Positions 53,716 to 60,679 of a stretch of DNA of 60,679 bases are shown here, in pieces. Below the pieces are notes generated by a model. The model worked only from the letters and a program-made list of their open reading frames with translations. It had not been told where the DNA came from and made no database searches. The DNA is taken from contig JAEWJB010000034.1 of assembly GCA_023386795.1 (NCBI GenBank), positions 1-60,679 on the forward strand, written 5' to 3'. This DNA comes from Pseudomonadota bacterium. Lineage in GTDB: Bacteria > Pseudomonadota > Gammaproteobacteria > Xanthomonadales > Xanthomonadaceae. Each line of letters begins with the position of its first letter. The stretch's first letter is position 1. The position numbers and the translations under genes are program-made.

Positions 53716-54270
53716 TTACCAGACCAGATCGTCTGGCACCTTGAACTGGGCGTAGTACGCGTCATCGTCGGAGAGCGTGGCTTCGGCCGCACCGTCGGCC
53801 GGCTGGCCGTGGTCGAGCACGATCATGCTGGCGTCGCGCTCGCGCACCTTGTCGGCGGCCGGGCGCGGCAGCAGTTCGAAGCGGTCGTCCACGCGCGCGA
53901 TGACCAGCACGCCGGCGGAGAGCTTCTTGCGCAGGTCGTCGTTGACCAGCAGCGTGCGGATGACACCATCGACGGTAAATCGGTATTCGCTTTCACCGCT
54001 GCGCGGGACTTTCTTGTCGGCGATGATCTGCCGCGCCTGCGCGCGCATCTCGGCGACGCGGGCCTGTGCCTTGCGCTCGGCTTCCAGGGCACGGTCACGC
54101 TCGGCCTTCTCGGCGCGCGCGCGCTCGGCCTCGATCTGGATCTGGCTGGGACCGGTCGGGCCCTTGGCATGCAGCGCCTTGTTCTGCTCGCGCGCGGCCG
54201 CGGCCACCTTGGACTTGTTGACCAGCCCCGCCTTGAGCAACTGTTCCTGCAGGGGATTCGCCTTGGCCAT
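53716..54270 (-). CDS. DUF2058/YaiL-family protein
   Basis: A 184-residue cytoplasmic protein. The N-terminus MAKANPLQEQLLKAGLVNKS is diagnostic of the YaiL (nucleoprotein/polynucleotide-associated enzyme) family. A long charged coiled coil (about 45-90) follows, then EYRFTVDGVIRTLLVNDDLR. The exact role is unknown. It is divergent from the YgjP-type metallopeptidase, 45 bp away. Confidence 0.92.
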   Translation of the reverse strand: MAKANPLQEQLLKAGLVNKSKVAAAAREQNKALHAKGPTGPSQIQIEAERARAEKAERDRALEAERKAQARVAEMRAQARQIIADKKVPRSGESEYRFTVDGVIRTLLVNDDLRKKLSAGVLVIARVDDRFELLPRPAADKVRERDASMIVLDHGQPADGAAEATLSDDDAYYAQFKVPDDLVW

Positions 54271-54315
54271 GACACTGCTTTCTTGCTGGGGATACAGGCC
54301 CCATGATACCGCCCG

Positions 54316-54813
54316 ATGGAAACCCTGAAATACCTCACCGGCTACCCCCCGCCCCTGCTGGAGCAGGTGCGCCAGCTGATCGACCAGGGCCGGCTGGGCA
54401 CGATGCTGGCCGAGAAGTACCGCGACGCCCACGCGGTGCGCAACGACGGGCAGCTGTATGACTACGTGCAGGCGCTCAAGGAACAGCACCTGCGCCGCTC
54501 GGTGCCGCTGGGGAAGGTGCTCTACGACGGCAAGCTGCAGGTGATGAAGCACGCGCTGGGCACGCATACGGCGGTTTCGCGCGTTCATGGGGGCAAGCTG
54601 AAGGCGAGCCGGGAGATCCGCATCGCCACGGTATTCCGCGATGCGCCGGCGGATTTCCTGCGGATGATCGTGGTGCACGAGCTGGCGCACATCAAGGAGG
54701 CCGAGCACAACAAGGCCTTCTACCAGCTATGCCGGCATATGGAGCCGGAGTATCACCAGTTGGAGTTTGATCTGCGGTTGTATTTGACGCAGCGGGAGAT
54801 CGAGGCGCAGTAG
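54316..54813 (+). CDS. YgjP-like/DUF45 zinc metallopeptidase
   Basis: A 165-residue protein. The zinc-binding site HELAH lies at residues 121-125 with the third ligand His131 (HELAHIKEAEH), followed by LCRHMEPEYHQLEFDLRLYL. This is the DUF45/M48-like pattern seen in the YgjP family. No signal peptide is present, so it acts in the cytoplasm. The substrate is unknown. Confidence 0.92.
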   Translation: METLKYLTGYPPPLLEQVRQLIDQGRLGTMLAEKYRDAHAVRNDGQLYDYVQALKEQHLRRSVPLGKVLYDGKLQVMKHALGTHTAVSRVHGGKLKASREIRIATVFRDAPADFLRMIVVHELAHIKEAEHNKAFYQLCRHMEPEYHQLEFDLRLYLTQREIEAQ

Positions 54814-54853
54814 CCGGTTGGTTCCATCAATGCCAAGGAGGGAGCACGGGAAC

Positions 54854-55138
54854 ATGGGCAGCGGATTCCGCAATGAATACAGCATCCCCGAGCGATTCGG
54901 GCGATGGCTGGTGGGCTTCGGATTCGTTTTCGTGATATCCACCCTGCTTATCGCCGTCATATCGGCGGTGTTCTGGAAACCGGTGCCCCTGATGCTCAAT
55001 GCGTTCTGTAGCAGCGTGGTGGCATTGCGCTGGGGCAGGCATCACGCCGGTGGCAACCGCTGGTGGCGAGTGGCGGGCGTTCCCGGCTTGCTGCTATTGA
55101 TCGTTGGCGGAGTAGCCTTGCTGTGGCGGATATACTGA
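54854..55138 (+). CDS. Small two- or three-TM membrane protein
   Basis: A 94-residue protein. There are hydrophobic segments at about 20-42 (WLVGFGFVFVISTLLIAVIS), 45-60 and 73-92 (VPGLLLLIVGGVALLWRIY). GGAGGG stands about 10 bases before the ATG at 54854; an in-frame ATG at 54818 is an alternative. No family is recognised. Confidence 0.65.
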   Translation: MGSGFRNEYSIPERFGRWLVGFGFVFVISTLLIAVISAVFWKPVPLMLNAFCSSVVALRWGRHHAGGNRWWRVAGVPGLLLLIVGGVALLWRIY

Positions 55139-55192
55139 GCCGCCGCCACCGAGCTTAGGCGTGAGCCTGGCTCGACCGCAGAGTGACCCGCC

Positions 55193-55687
55193 ATGATCAA
55201 CAACGACGTACTGCGCAGCATCCGCTTCATGCTGGACCTCAGCGATGCCAAGGTCGTGGAGATCACGCATCTGGTCGATCCCGATTTCCCGATCGAGAAG
55301 GCTGACATTCCGGCCCTGCTGAAGAAGGACGACGAGGACGGCGCGGTGGCTTGCAGCGACCGCCTGCTGGCCAACTTCCTCGACGGCCTGATCCTGTACT
55401 TCCGTGGACCCAGCGATACCGAGGCGCCGCGCCCGGTGGAATCGCGCATCACCAACAACCTGGTGTTGAAGAAGCTGCGGGTGGCGTTCCAGCTCAAGGA
55501 CGTGGATATGCACGAGATCATGCAGGCTGCGGGATTCCCGCTGACCAAGCCCGAGATGACCGCGCTATTCCGGCAGCCGGGGCACAAGCACTACCGGCCT
55601 TGTGGGGATCAGATCCTGCGAAATTTCTTGAAGGGGCTGACGTTGCGGTTTCGTGGTGACAAGCAAACGGTGTCCCCCCAGGCGTGA
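55193..55687 (+). CDS. DUF1456/YehS-family protein
   Basis: A 164-residue cytoplasmic protein built of two similar halves. Each starts with a N-N-x-(V/L)-L-(R/K) helix (MINNDVLRSIRFMLDL and ITNNLVLKKLRVAFQL) and ends in a DRLLANFLDGLILYFRG / DQILRNFLKGLTLRFRG helix. This duplicated unit is the DUF1456 signature. The function is unknown. Confidence 0.93.
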   Translation: MINNDVLRSIRFMLDLSDAKVVEITHLVDPDFPIEKADIPALLKKDDEDGAVACSDRLLANFLDGLILYFRGPSDTEAPRPVESRITNNLVLKKLRVAFQLKDVDMHEIMQAAGFPLTKPEMTALFRQPGHKHYRPCGDQILRNFLKGLTLRFRGDKQTVSPQA

Positions 55688-56028
55688 TTTCCGATTTGTC
55701 AGTGGACTGATCGGGCTAGCGCCTCCCTTCCACGCCCCCGGGACGCGGGCCTAGCTGTAAGGGCATTGCCTGTCCTCCCGCCCGGCTGTGTTCTGGCATT
55801 GCGCCGGATTGCACTGCTGATCTAGCCCCCCGTTCCGAGCTTATGGCGCTGATCGATGCAGCCGTCGAAATCGGGCTGGAGGCACTTGGCTGCTGCATTA
55901 CTCGAGACATGTAGAGCAGTCATTGATTGGAATTTTCAGATAGCCTCGCCGCGGCCAGGAGACAAGGATTCCGCAGCTGACCGTGCGAGCGATCCTTGGA
56001 CATCCCACGAAGTTTTCCGCATGAACTA
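55688..56028. other. Gene-poor, lower-GC stretch at the border of the accessory region
   Basis: 341 bp without a supportable gene. A 23-codon open frame (55843-55914, MALIDAAVEIGLEALG...) has the look of a fragment, but there is no ribosome binding site and no recognised family. It marks the change from GC-rich core to accessory DNA. Confidence 0.5.
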
Positions 56029-56633
56029 ATGAGCGAGCGTGGAGGAACGCCACTTCGCATTCCGATGGAACGCCACTCTTCTATTCATATCACCAGGCGC
56101 TTGGATTCACTGGTCGCTTCGGCGTTGTCTGTCGTCATCCTCGGATTGATCTGGACTCAACTCGATGTCCGAGCTCCCCCACTCAGGAACCCATCTCCTG
56201 CATTTGTTCGCTTGGAAGTTGAGTTCATCGACGCCAAACAGATCCGCTCTGTCGATGGAAATCCCAAGCACCGAAGGCGAAGGTGTCGATTCACCCGCCC
56301 ACTCCTGCCGATCCAACCCCCAATCACACCTTCCAACGCAGGAGTCAGCGCAATCGCATCCCGACGCCCTCAATTCGGCCGGATATCGGCAACGCTACCG
56401 ATGGCGACAAGACGTTCGATCCAAGCATCATGCGCCGCAGGGATGATATCTCTTTGGCCAGCGACCGCATCCTTCCCGACGTCAGAGTGCGCGACAACTC
56501 CATCGTCGCACGGTGGCAGCGCCTGGCGAAACGCCAGGACTGCCAAGAGCTGCGCGCCAGGCTACAGTCGGACCCCGGCAGCGCAGAGTCCATACTCCTG
56601 ACGATGCAACGCCGTGGCTGCGTCACCGGGTGA
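56029..56633 (+). pseudogene. Frameshifted single-TM protein of unknown function
   Basis: The frame from ATG 56029 encodes a basic N-terminus, one TM helix (LVASALSVVILGLIWTQL) and FVRLEVEFIDAKQIRS. After about 56250 that frame turns into Arg/Pro-rich nonsense, while the +2 frame reads on plausibly (SQAPKAKVSIHPPTPADPTP, later RLAKRQDCQELRARLQSDPG) to the stop at 56631-56633. A single frameshift around 56200-56265 would restore a protein of about 200 residues with an anchor, a Pro-rich linker and a C-terminal helical domain. It is not recognised by function. Confidence 0.55.
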
Positions 56634-57096
56634 GAAGTTCCGCGTGCCTCTCGCGTTCGGGCGGAAACTCGGGCTTCAACAGGTCGTGCTGACGGCGATA
56701 GCCGAACCGGCGACGCGCCTGGACCAGCTCAATCAGCCGTGTCGACAGCCCCCGGGTAGCAAGCGAGGACGGGCTCATGGCGGAAAGCATTGCTAAACAA
56801 GCCCGCAAGGCGGCAAGCCCGGCGCTAAATGATCAACCTCAGCTCGCACATGCGCCGGATTGCCTCGCGCTTGCATGGCGAGGCCAGCGCTTTACCCCGA
56901 AGCCGACTTCAGCGCCTCGATGTCCAACTGCGCTTCCGCCGCCGTCGGACTGTTCTGGCCTATGACCGAACGATGTCTATGTCAGCAGGACTGGCAACGT
57001 GTGTTGTCGGATGATTATTCGCATGTTGAGCTGGCCGCAGACCTTGGAAGCTTGCGTCGCCGCTTATTCGCGGCCAATCGTAGAGGAGATCAAGCG
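56634..57096. other. Gap before the first leader-peptide gene
   Basis: 463 bp with no intact gene. It holds the transposase-like scrap (56655-56755) and otherwise only short unsupported frames. The promoter of the plus-strand leader-peptide genes must lie here; I see no convincing -35/-10 pair. Confidence 0.5.
56655..56755 (-). mobile_element. Probable IS3-family transposase fragment
   Basis: On the minus strand the frame reads LSTRLIELVQARRRFGYRRQ then HDLLKPEFP, close to the N-terminal region of IS3-family OrfB transposases (pattern ..LV..RRRFGYRRLH.LL). It breaks off at both sides, without the DDE domain or terminal repeats. It is a decayed scrap. Confidence 0.4.
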
Positions 57097-57210
57097 ATGC
57101 GCGAATTGACGTTTGATGAGATCCAGCAGGTGGACGGCGGCATGCGCTCTGCAGGCGAGATTACGGCCGACGCCAGTCTGACAGTCAGCGGCGGATTCCT
57201 CGGCTTCTGA
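57097..57210 (+). CDS. Double-glycine leader peptide 1 (bacteriocin-like, interrupted)
   Basis: A 37-residue peptide. The leader MRELTFDEIQQVDGG matches the class II bacteriocin/microcin leader pattern, with conserved hydrophobic positions and GG at 14-15. The remaining 22 residues are MRSAGEITADASLTVSGGFL then GF. GAGGAG at 57083-57088 lies 8 bases before the ATG. After the TGA at 57208-57210 the same frame continues for 24 codons with bacteriocin-like sequence (GMWIGASVGHAFADAIV) to a TGA at 57283-57285, so the original core was probably longer and has been cut by a nonsense mutation. Confidence 0.65.
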   Translation: MRELTFDEIQQVDGGMRSAGEITADASLTVSGGFLGF

Positions 57211-57300
57211 CTTTCAGGCGGAAATCCTGCGGGCATGTGGATCGGCGCGAGCGTCGGTCATGCATTCGCAGATGCCATTGTCTGACATGGGGTAACACAG

Positions 57301-57498
57301 ATGTTCGAACTGACCGATCAGCAAATTGCAGTGGTGGGTGGCGGATTGAAGTGGGATAGCGACACCTGTGCGGCGACATTTACCATTGGTGGTGCGGTAG
57401 TCGGAGGAGTGCTTGGCGGGCTGGGCGGCGCTGGCGTGGGTTTGTTTGTCGGTGATTGGATCGGAGACAACTTTTGTCCAGCTCCATTCATCCAGTGA
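57301..57498 (+). CDS. Double-glycine leader bacteriocin/microcin-like peptide 2
   Basis: A 65-residue precursor. Leader: MFELTDQQIAVVGGG, cleaved after Gly14 or Gly15. The core of about 50 residues has two cysteines (C23 and C59), able to form a disulfide, around a hydrophobic glycine-rich centre with repeated GxxxG spacing (GGAVVGGVLGGLGGAGVG, then FVGDWIGD). This is typical of pore-forming class II peptides and Gram-negative microcins. The stop overlaps the GTG of the next small gene (GTGA). An exporter with C39 peptidase would be needed and is not in the window. Confidence 0.75.
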   Translation: MFELTDQQIAVVGGGLKWDSDTCAATFTIGGAVVGGVLGGLGGAGVGLFVGDWIGDNFCPAPFIQ

Positions 57499-57776
57499 AC
57501 ATTCAGACGCTCAGAAGGATTGCCACACGTACACCGGCGCGGATGGCCTCCGCAGCCGCTGCATTGATGTTGGTCGAGGTGTCCATGGTGAAGGGGCTTA
57601 TCACCGGCACCTTTGAAGTCCGCAGCCTGATCATTCCCTCACTCGGCTTCGGCGCCATGTTCTGGATAGCCATGAGCACCTTGTCCGACAACGGGCAGAT
57701 CAACCAATGCCTGAGGCGGCACGGACTGCTCCCAAGGAAGGACAGCGTATCCGGCGGCCCGGATTCAAAGGGCTGA
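57495..57776 (+). CDS. Candidate immunity protein coupled to leader peptide 2
   Basis: A 93-residue basic membrane protein with two predicted TM helices, about residues 17-36 (MASAAAALMLVEVSMVKGLI) and 44-63 (SLIIPSLGFGAMFWIAMSTL), and a charged C-terminal tail. The start is GTG at 57495, overlapping the bacteriocin stop by four bases, which implies translational coupling. Small membrane proteins in this position are commonly immunity proteins of class II bacteriocins. The assignment rests on position and topology only. Confidence 0.6.
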   Translation: MNIQTLRRIATRTPARMASAAAALMLVEVSMVKGLITGTFEVRSLIIPSLGFGAMFWIAMSTLSDNGQINQCLRRHGLLPRKDSVSGGPDSKG

Positions 57777-57785
57777 CGACAACGA

Positions 57786-58130
57786 CTCCTGCCAGTGGCC
57801 TCGCGTTGCTGGTGGCGCGTTGTATTACATGTGAGACCTCGGCCCGGGCCTTTTCGCCCACCCATCGGGTCACCGCGGTCGATGGCCGCGAGGCGATGGC
57901 GCGGATCCAGTAAACGGCGGCTTCAACGTCGTCTGCATCGACGCGGCCATGCCCAACGGCCTGCTCGGCATGGAAGTCTGCCACCGCGTCGCCGCGACGT
58001 CGCCACACGTCGGCCTGGTGCTCACCTCCGGTTTTCCGCGCGGCGCGCTCGGCGCGTTGCCACCGCAGGTGGACTTCCCGCCAAGCCCTAGCGGATCAGC
58101 GCGCTGCTGGCCGAGATCGACGAAGCCTAA
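57786..58130 (+). pseudogene. Degraded response-regulator receiver domain
   Basis: Pieces of one receiver domain occur in three frames. HRVTAVDGREAMARIQ ends in TAA at 57911-57913. FNVVCIDAAMPNGLLGMEVC with the phospho-acceptor Asp, then HVGLVLTSGFPRGALG, follows in the next frame. Finally a KP-TAG-RISALLAEIDEA piece, where TAG replaces the usual Tyr, ends at 58128-58130. At least two frameshifts and one nonsense mutation make it dead. Receivers of this type often sit in hybrid sensor kinases. Confidence 0.7.
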
Positions 58131-58375
58131 GCGCGGGCGCGGGTGATGCTTCCGGGTGGGTGAGTGCGACTCAACGTTTCGTATCAATCACCGCCTCCAT
58201 CAACTTATTCCCGCCTGCGCGCGCCGCAACGGACGGCCTCTGGCGCCACCCCGTACCACCGCACCCAGCCCGATGATGTCGCTCGCCTGAGTGTCGTCAT
58301 ATCGGTGCCAAAGACTGGCTGACCGCACCCGCAGCAGTTTGTTCTCCGTATCTCCCGGGCGCAGTGGCGCCGCTG

Positions 58376-58543
58376 TCAGCCCAGTGAATCAAATAGCCCG
58401 CGGAACAGGGCGCTTAGATCAGCTGCCTGGCTCCATAGAAACCAGAGGAACAGGATGGCGCTGGCAAGTTTCGCGTCGCGCTTCCTGATCCGGAGGACGT
58501 AGTACGCACCCGCGCTCGTATTTTCGCTCTCAGCGCTTTTCAT
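58376..58543 (-). CDS. Candidate immunity protein downstream of leader peptide 3
   Basis: A 55-residue protein with one TM helix (AKLASAILFLWFLWSQAADL, about residues 24-43) and a polar N-terminus. GAGGA stands 8 bases before the ATG at 58543. It lies 70 bp after leader-peptide gene 3 on the same strand, with a hairpin between them. The role as immunity protein is inferred from size, topology and position. Confidence 0.55.
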   Translation of the reverse strand: MKSAESENTSAGAYYVLRIRKRDAKLASAILFLWFLWSQAADLSALFRGLFDSLG

Positions 58544-58566
58544 CGAACAATCCTCATTAAATGGTG

Positions 58567-58597
58567 AGGGGTGCCGAGTCTCGACTTGGCACCCCTT
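58567..58597 (-). terminator. Hairpin between leader peptide 3 and the small membrane protein
   Basis: AGGGGTGCC (58567-58575) pairs with GGCACCCCT (58588-58596) around a 12-base loop. On the minus strand no U-run follows, so it may act as an attenuator or mRNA-stability element limiting the downstream gene rather than a full terminator. Confidence 0.5.
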
Positions 58598-58613
58598 GGT
58601 GAGGCCGATGACC

Positions 58614-58772
58614 TCAAACGATAACGTCGGTCGACGAGTCGCTTGAAACGGCATAGTCCTTCATCGCGCGCCAGAAGGTTCTGGCAGCCCCGCCAACCAT
58701 CCTGCCCCAGTTGTAGGTCTGGCGGTCTCCGCCGGCAACTTGGGCGATCTCATTTTCGGTCAACTCTCTCAT
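58614..58772 (-). CDS. Double-glycine leader peptide 3 (bacteriocin-like)
   Basis: A 52-residue precursor. The leader MRELTENEIAQVAGG shares MRELT, the EI pair, the late Val and GG with leader 1 at 57097. The 37-residue core begins DRQTYNWGRMVGGAARTFWR and contains a GxxxG motif (GRMVG) but no cysteine. GGAGAG stands 6 bases before the ATG at 58772. The longer open frame upstream has no leader character. It is divergent in strand from peptides 1 and 2 and has its own small membrane protein downstream. Confidence 0.7.
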   Translation of the reverse strand: MRELTENEIAQVAGGDRQTYNWGRMVGGAARTFWRAMKDYAVSSDSSTDVIV

Positions 58773-59312
58773 GATGACTCTCCAAATCAGGGTTCCATGT
58801 GCGAGGTTCCATTGAATCCATCCATTACGCGTCTCATGCGAAACCGCGCACGCCGGTCCGTGAAGGCGTGCATGCAGATGCTTCAACACTCTAAGTGAGT
58901 CATCAATGCGGAATCGACATCCGCTTTACTCGAAGGCGAAATTTGCTGTTGCCCGCGCTGCTTGGAGTTTCCATTCGTATTGCAGCCAGCTGGCACAGCG
59001 ATGCCAGCATTCTTGACTGCGAAAGATCACCAACATTGGACACCCGTCATTCGCATCCGTTCTGCGCTACAGGTGCCCCGTGGGCCCGGTGCCCATGGTT
59101 GATTTGCGAGCTGCGCGACCGCCCTGCAGTTCTATCGAGTGACGCGGGGTGGGTGCGGGCGGAGGGACGTCGGCACTGCGCGCGGAGCGCGTGCCGCGGG
59201 GCTTGGATGGGGGATGACGCGTAGGGCCTCCTTGACGGTAGAACTCCCGTCGCGTCATGCGGCGGGATGTCGGGAGGCTAGAAACCGCAGACAGTCGGCG
59301 GGCGTATTTCCC
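58773..59312. other. Gene-less stretch between leader peptide 3 and the aceE terminator
   Basis: 540 bp with no supportable gene on either strand. The part next to 58773 must contain the promoter for leader peptide 3; the rest is a GC-rich spacer with only short unsupported frames. Confidence 0.55.
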
Positions 59313-59344
59313 AAAAAAAAGAGCGGCCACTTGGCCGCTCTTTT
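59313..59344. terminator. Strong bidirectional rho-independent terminator after aceE
   Basis: GAGCGGCC / GGCCGCTC with an ACTT loop is flanked by AAAAAAAA on the left and TTTT on the right, so it works in both directions. It lies 18 bp beyond the aceE stop and insulates it from the accessory region. Confidence 0.92.
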
Positions 59345-59361
59345 ATGCAACTGGATGCCAA

Positions 59362-60679
59362 TCAAACCCCAACAGGATTCGCCTTCTCCGGATCAATCTT
59401 GTACTGCTTGATAGCCCGGGCCACATCCTTACCCGTCATCTTGCCTTCCTTCGCCAGCGCGGCGATGGAGGCGTGCGCGATGTAGTACCGATCCACCTCG
59501 AAGAAGCGGCGCAGATTCGCGCGCGTATCCGAGCGGCCGAAGCCATCCGTGCCCAGCACCGTATAGCTCATCGGCACGAACGAGCGGATCTGATCAGCGA
59601 ACAGGCGCACGTAGTCGGTCGCGGCAATCGCCGGGCCCTGGCGGCCTTCCAGCTGCTGGGTCACGAACGCCTTCTTCTGCTCCGCTTCCGGATGCAGGCG
59701 GTTCCAACGCTCCGCATCGAATCCATCCTTGCGCAGCTCGTTGAAGCTCGGGCACGACCAGATATCAGCGGTCACGCCGAAGTCCTTGTCCAGCAGCTCG
59801 GCCGCGGCAATCGCCTCGCGCAGGATCGTGCCGCTGCCCAGCAGCTGCACGCGCAGTTCGCCCTTCTTCGGCTTGCCGGCATCCTTCAGCAGGTACATGC
59901 CCTTGATGATGCCTTCCTGCGCGCCAGCCGGCATTTCCGGGTGCGCGTAGTTTTCGTTCATCAGGGTGATGTAGTAGTACTCGTCTACCTGGTCTTCCAT
60001 CATCGCCTTCATGCCGTGCTGCATGATGACGGTGACTTCATACCCGAAGGTCGGGTCGTACGTGCGCACGTTCGGGATGGCACCGGCCAGCAGGTGGCTG
60101 TGGCCGTCCTCGTGCTGCAGGCCCTCGCCGTTGAGCGTGGTGCGCCCGCTGGTGCCGCCCAGGATGAAGCCGCGCGCCTGCATATCGCCAGCAGCCCAGG
60201 CGAAGTCGCCAAAGCGCTGGAAGCCGAACATGGACTAGTAGACGGAGAACGGGATCATGATGCGGCTGTTCGTCGAGTACGACGTCGCCGCGGCGATCCA
60301 CGAGCACATGCCGCCCGCCTCGTTGATGCCCTCCTGCAGGATCTGCCCGCCCACGTCCTCCTTGTAGTAGGAGACCTGGTCGCGGTCCTGCGGGGTGTAT
60401 TTCTGGCCTTCCGGGTTGTAGATGCCGATCTGGCGGAACAGGCCCTCCATGCCGAAGGTGCGCGCCTCGTCCACGAGGATGGGCACCGCGCGCGGACCGA
60501 GCTCCTTGTCGCGCAGGAGCGCGGTGAGGAAGCGCACGTAGGCCTGCGTGGTGCTGATCTCGCGGCCCTCGGCGGTGGGCTCCAGCACCGCCTTGAAGGC
60601 GTCGAGCGCCGGCACCTTCAGCTGCTCGTCGGCCTTGACCCGCCGCTTGGGCAGGTAGCCGCCCAGGGCCTTGCGCCGC
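59362..60679 (-). pseudogene. aceE: Pyruvate dehydrogenase E1 component, homodimeric type (partial, with internal amber codon)
   Basis: The C-terminal half of AceE; the gene continues beyond the right edge. It includes GGMCSWIAAATSYSTNSRIM, the GGTSGRTTLNGEGLQHEDGH catalytic-region segment, ENYAHPEMP and the C-terminal VLGTDGFGRSDTRANLRRFF, all closely matching the family. The frame is broken by TAG at 60235-60237: it reads PFSVY-stop-SMFGFQRFGD where other AceE proteins have a Tyr (PFYIFYSMFGFQR in E. coli). Flanking sequence is intact, so this is a single recent nonsense change or a sequencing error. AceE is normally the first enzyme of the pyruvate dehydrogenase complex. Confidence 0.9.

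Noticed and set aside
55716..55910. 64-codon minus-strand open frame after the DUF1456 gene
   Set aside because: Ser/Pro/Gln-rich composition, no ribosome binding site and no recognisable family; not enough to call a gene.
59067..59330. 87-codon minus-strand open frame before the aceE terminator
   Set aside because: It runs through the terminator hairpin, has no ribosome binding site, and its Arg/Pro/Ser-rich product resembles no family.
1..60679. tRNA or rRNA genes
   Set aside because: I looked for T-loop (GGTTCGAATCC-like) and rRNA landmark sequences; the few GTTCGA matches lie inside protein genes, so none is reported.

Overview
The window is a GC-rich chromosomal segment, almost certainly from a member of the Xanthomonadaceae (Xanthomonas/Stenotrophomonas/Lysobacter/Luteimonas/Pseudoxanthomonas group; I cannot fix the genus). 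The case rests on gene content typical of that family (tyrosine catabolism next to kynA and an E1-alpha/E1-beta/E2 operon, a glgA-glgB-treZ-malQ-treY-glgX operon, an Mrp antiporter with fused A and B subunits) and on repeated copies of a REP-like inverted repeat (TGTAGGAGCGGCTTCAG...).

Layout. 1-10 kb: a DUF962 membrane protein, an epimerase-like protein, a tandem universal stress protein, the complete six-gene Mrp Na+/H+ antiporter operon and a convergent CaxA-type Ca2+/Na+ antiporter. 9.5-17.3 kb: a lipoprotein, homogentisate dioxygenase, 4-hydroxyphenylpyruvate dioxygenase with a divergent MarR regulator, a thioredoxin-like lipoprotein, a POT peptide transporter and tryptophan 2,3-dioxygenase. 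17.6-21.6 kb: a 2-oxoacid dehydrogenase operon (E1 alpha, E1 beta, a tandem SH3 protein, E2). 21.6-27.3 kb: mostly redox enzymes, plus a lower-GC patch with a Sel1-type protein that may be frameshifted. 27.3-39.8 kb: glycogen/trehalose metabolism on the minus strand, with successive genes overlapping by 4 bp. 40-55.7 kb: diguanylate cyclase, carboxylesterase, DUF808, UbiB-type kinase, stress-type small proteins, AraC regulator and housekeeping unknowns.

55.7-59.3 kb is an accessory, lower-GC, decayed region. It holds a frameshifted membrane protein, a probable IS3-type transposase scrap, a broken receiver-domain gene and three very short genes encoding peptides with closely related double-glycine leaders (MRELT..EI..V.GG type). 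One of these is followed, through a GTGA overlap, by a small two-TM protein. Another, on the opposite strand, is followed by a small one-TM protein. I read this as a previously unannotated class II bacteriocin/microcin locus with candidate immunity proteins, partly decayed; no exporter is present in the window.

The window ends inside aceE (minus strand), whose reading frame is interrupted by an amber codon at 60235-60237 in a highly conserved stretch. The other standout signals are a 14-bp palindrome between hpd and the MarR gene that recurs upstream of the 2-oxoacid dehydrogenase operon, and a REP element that lies in frame inside the E2 linker.
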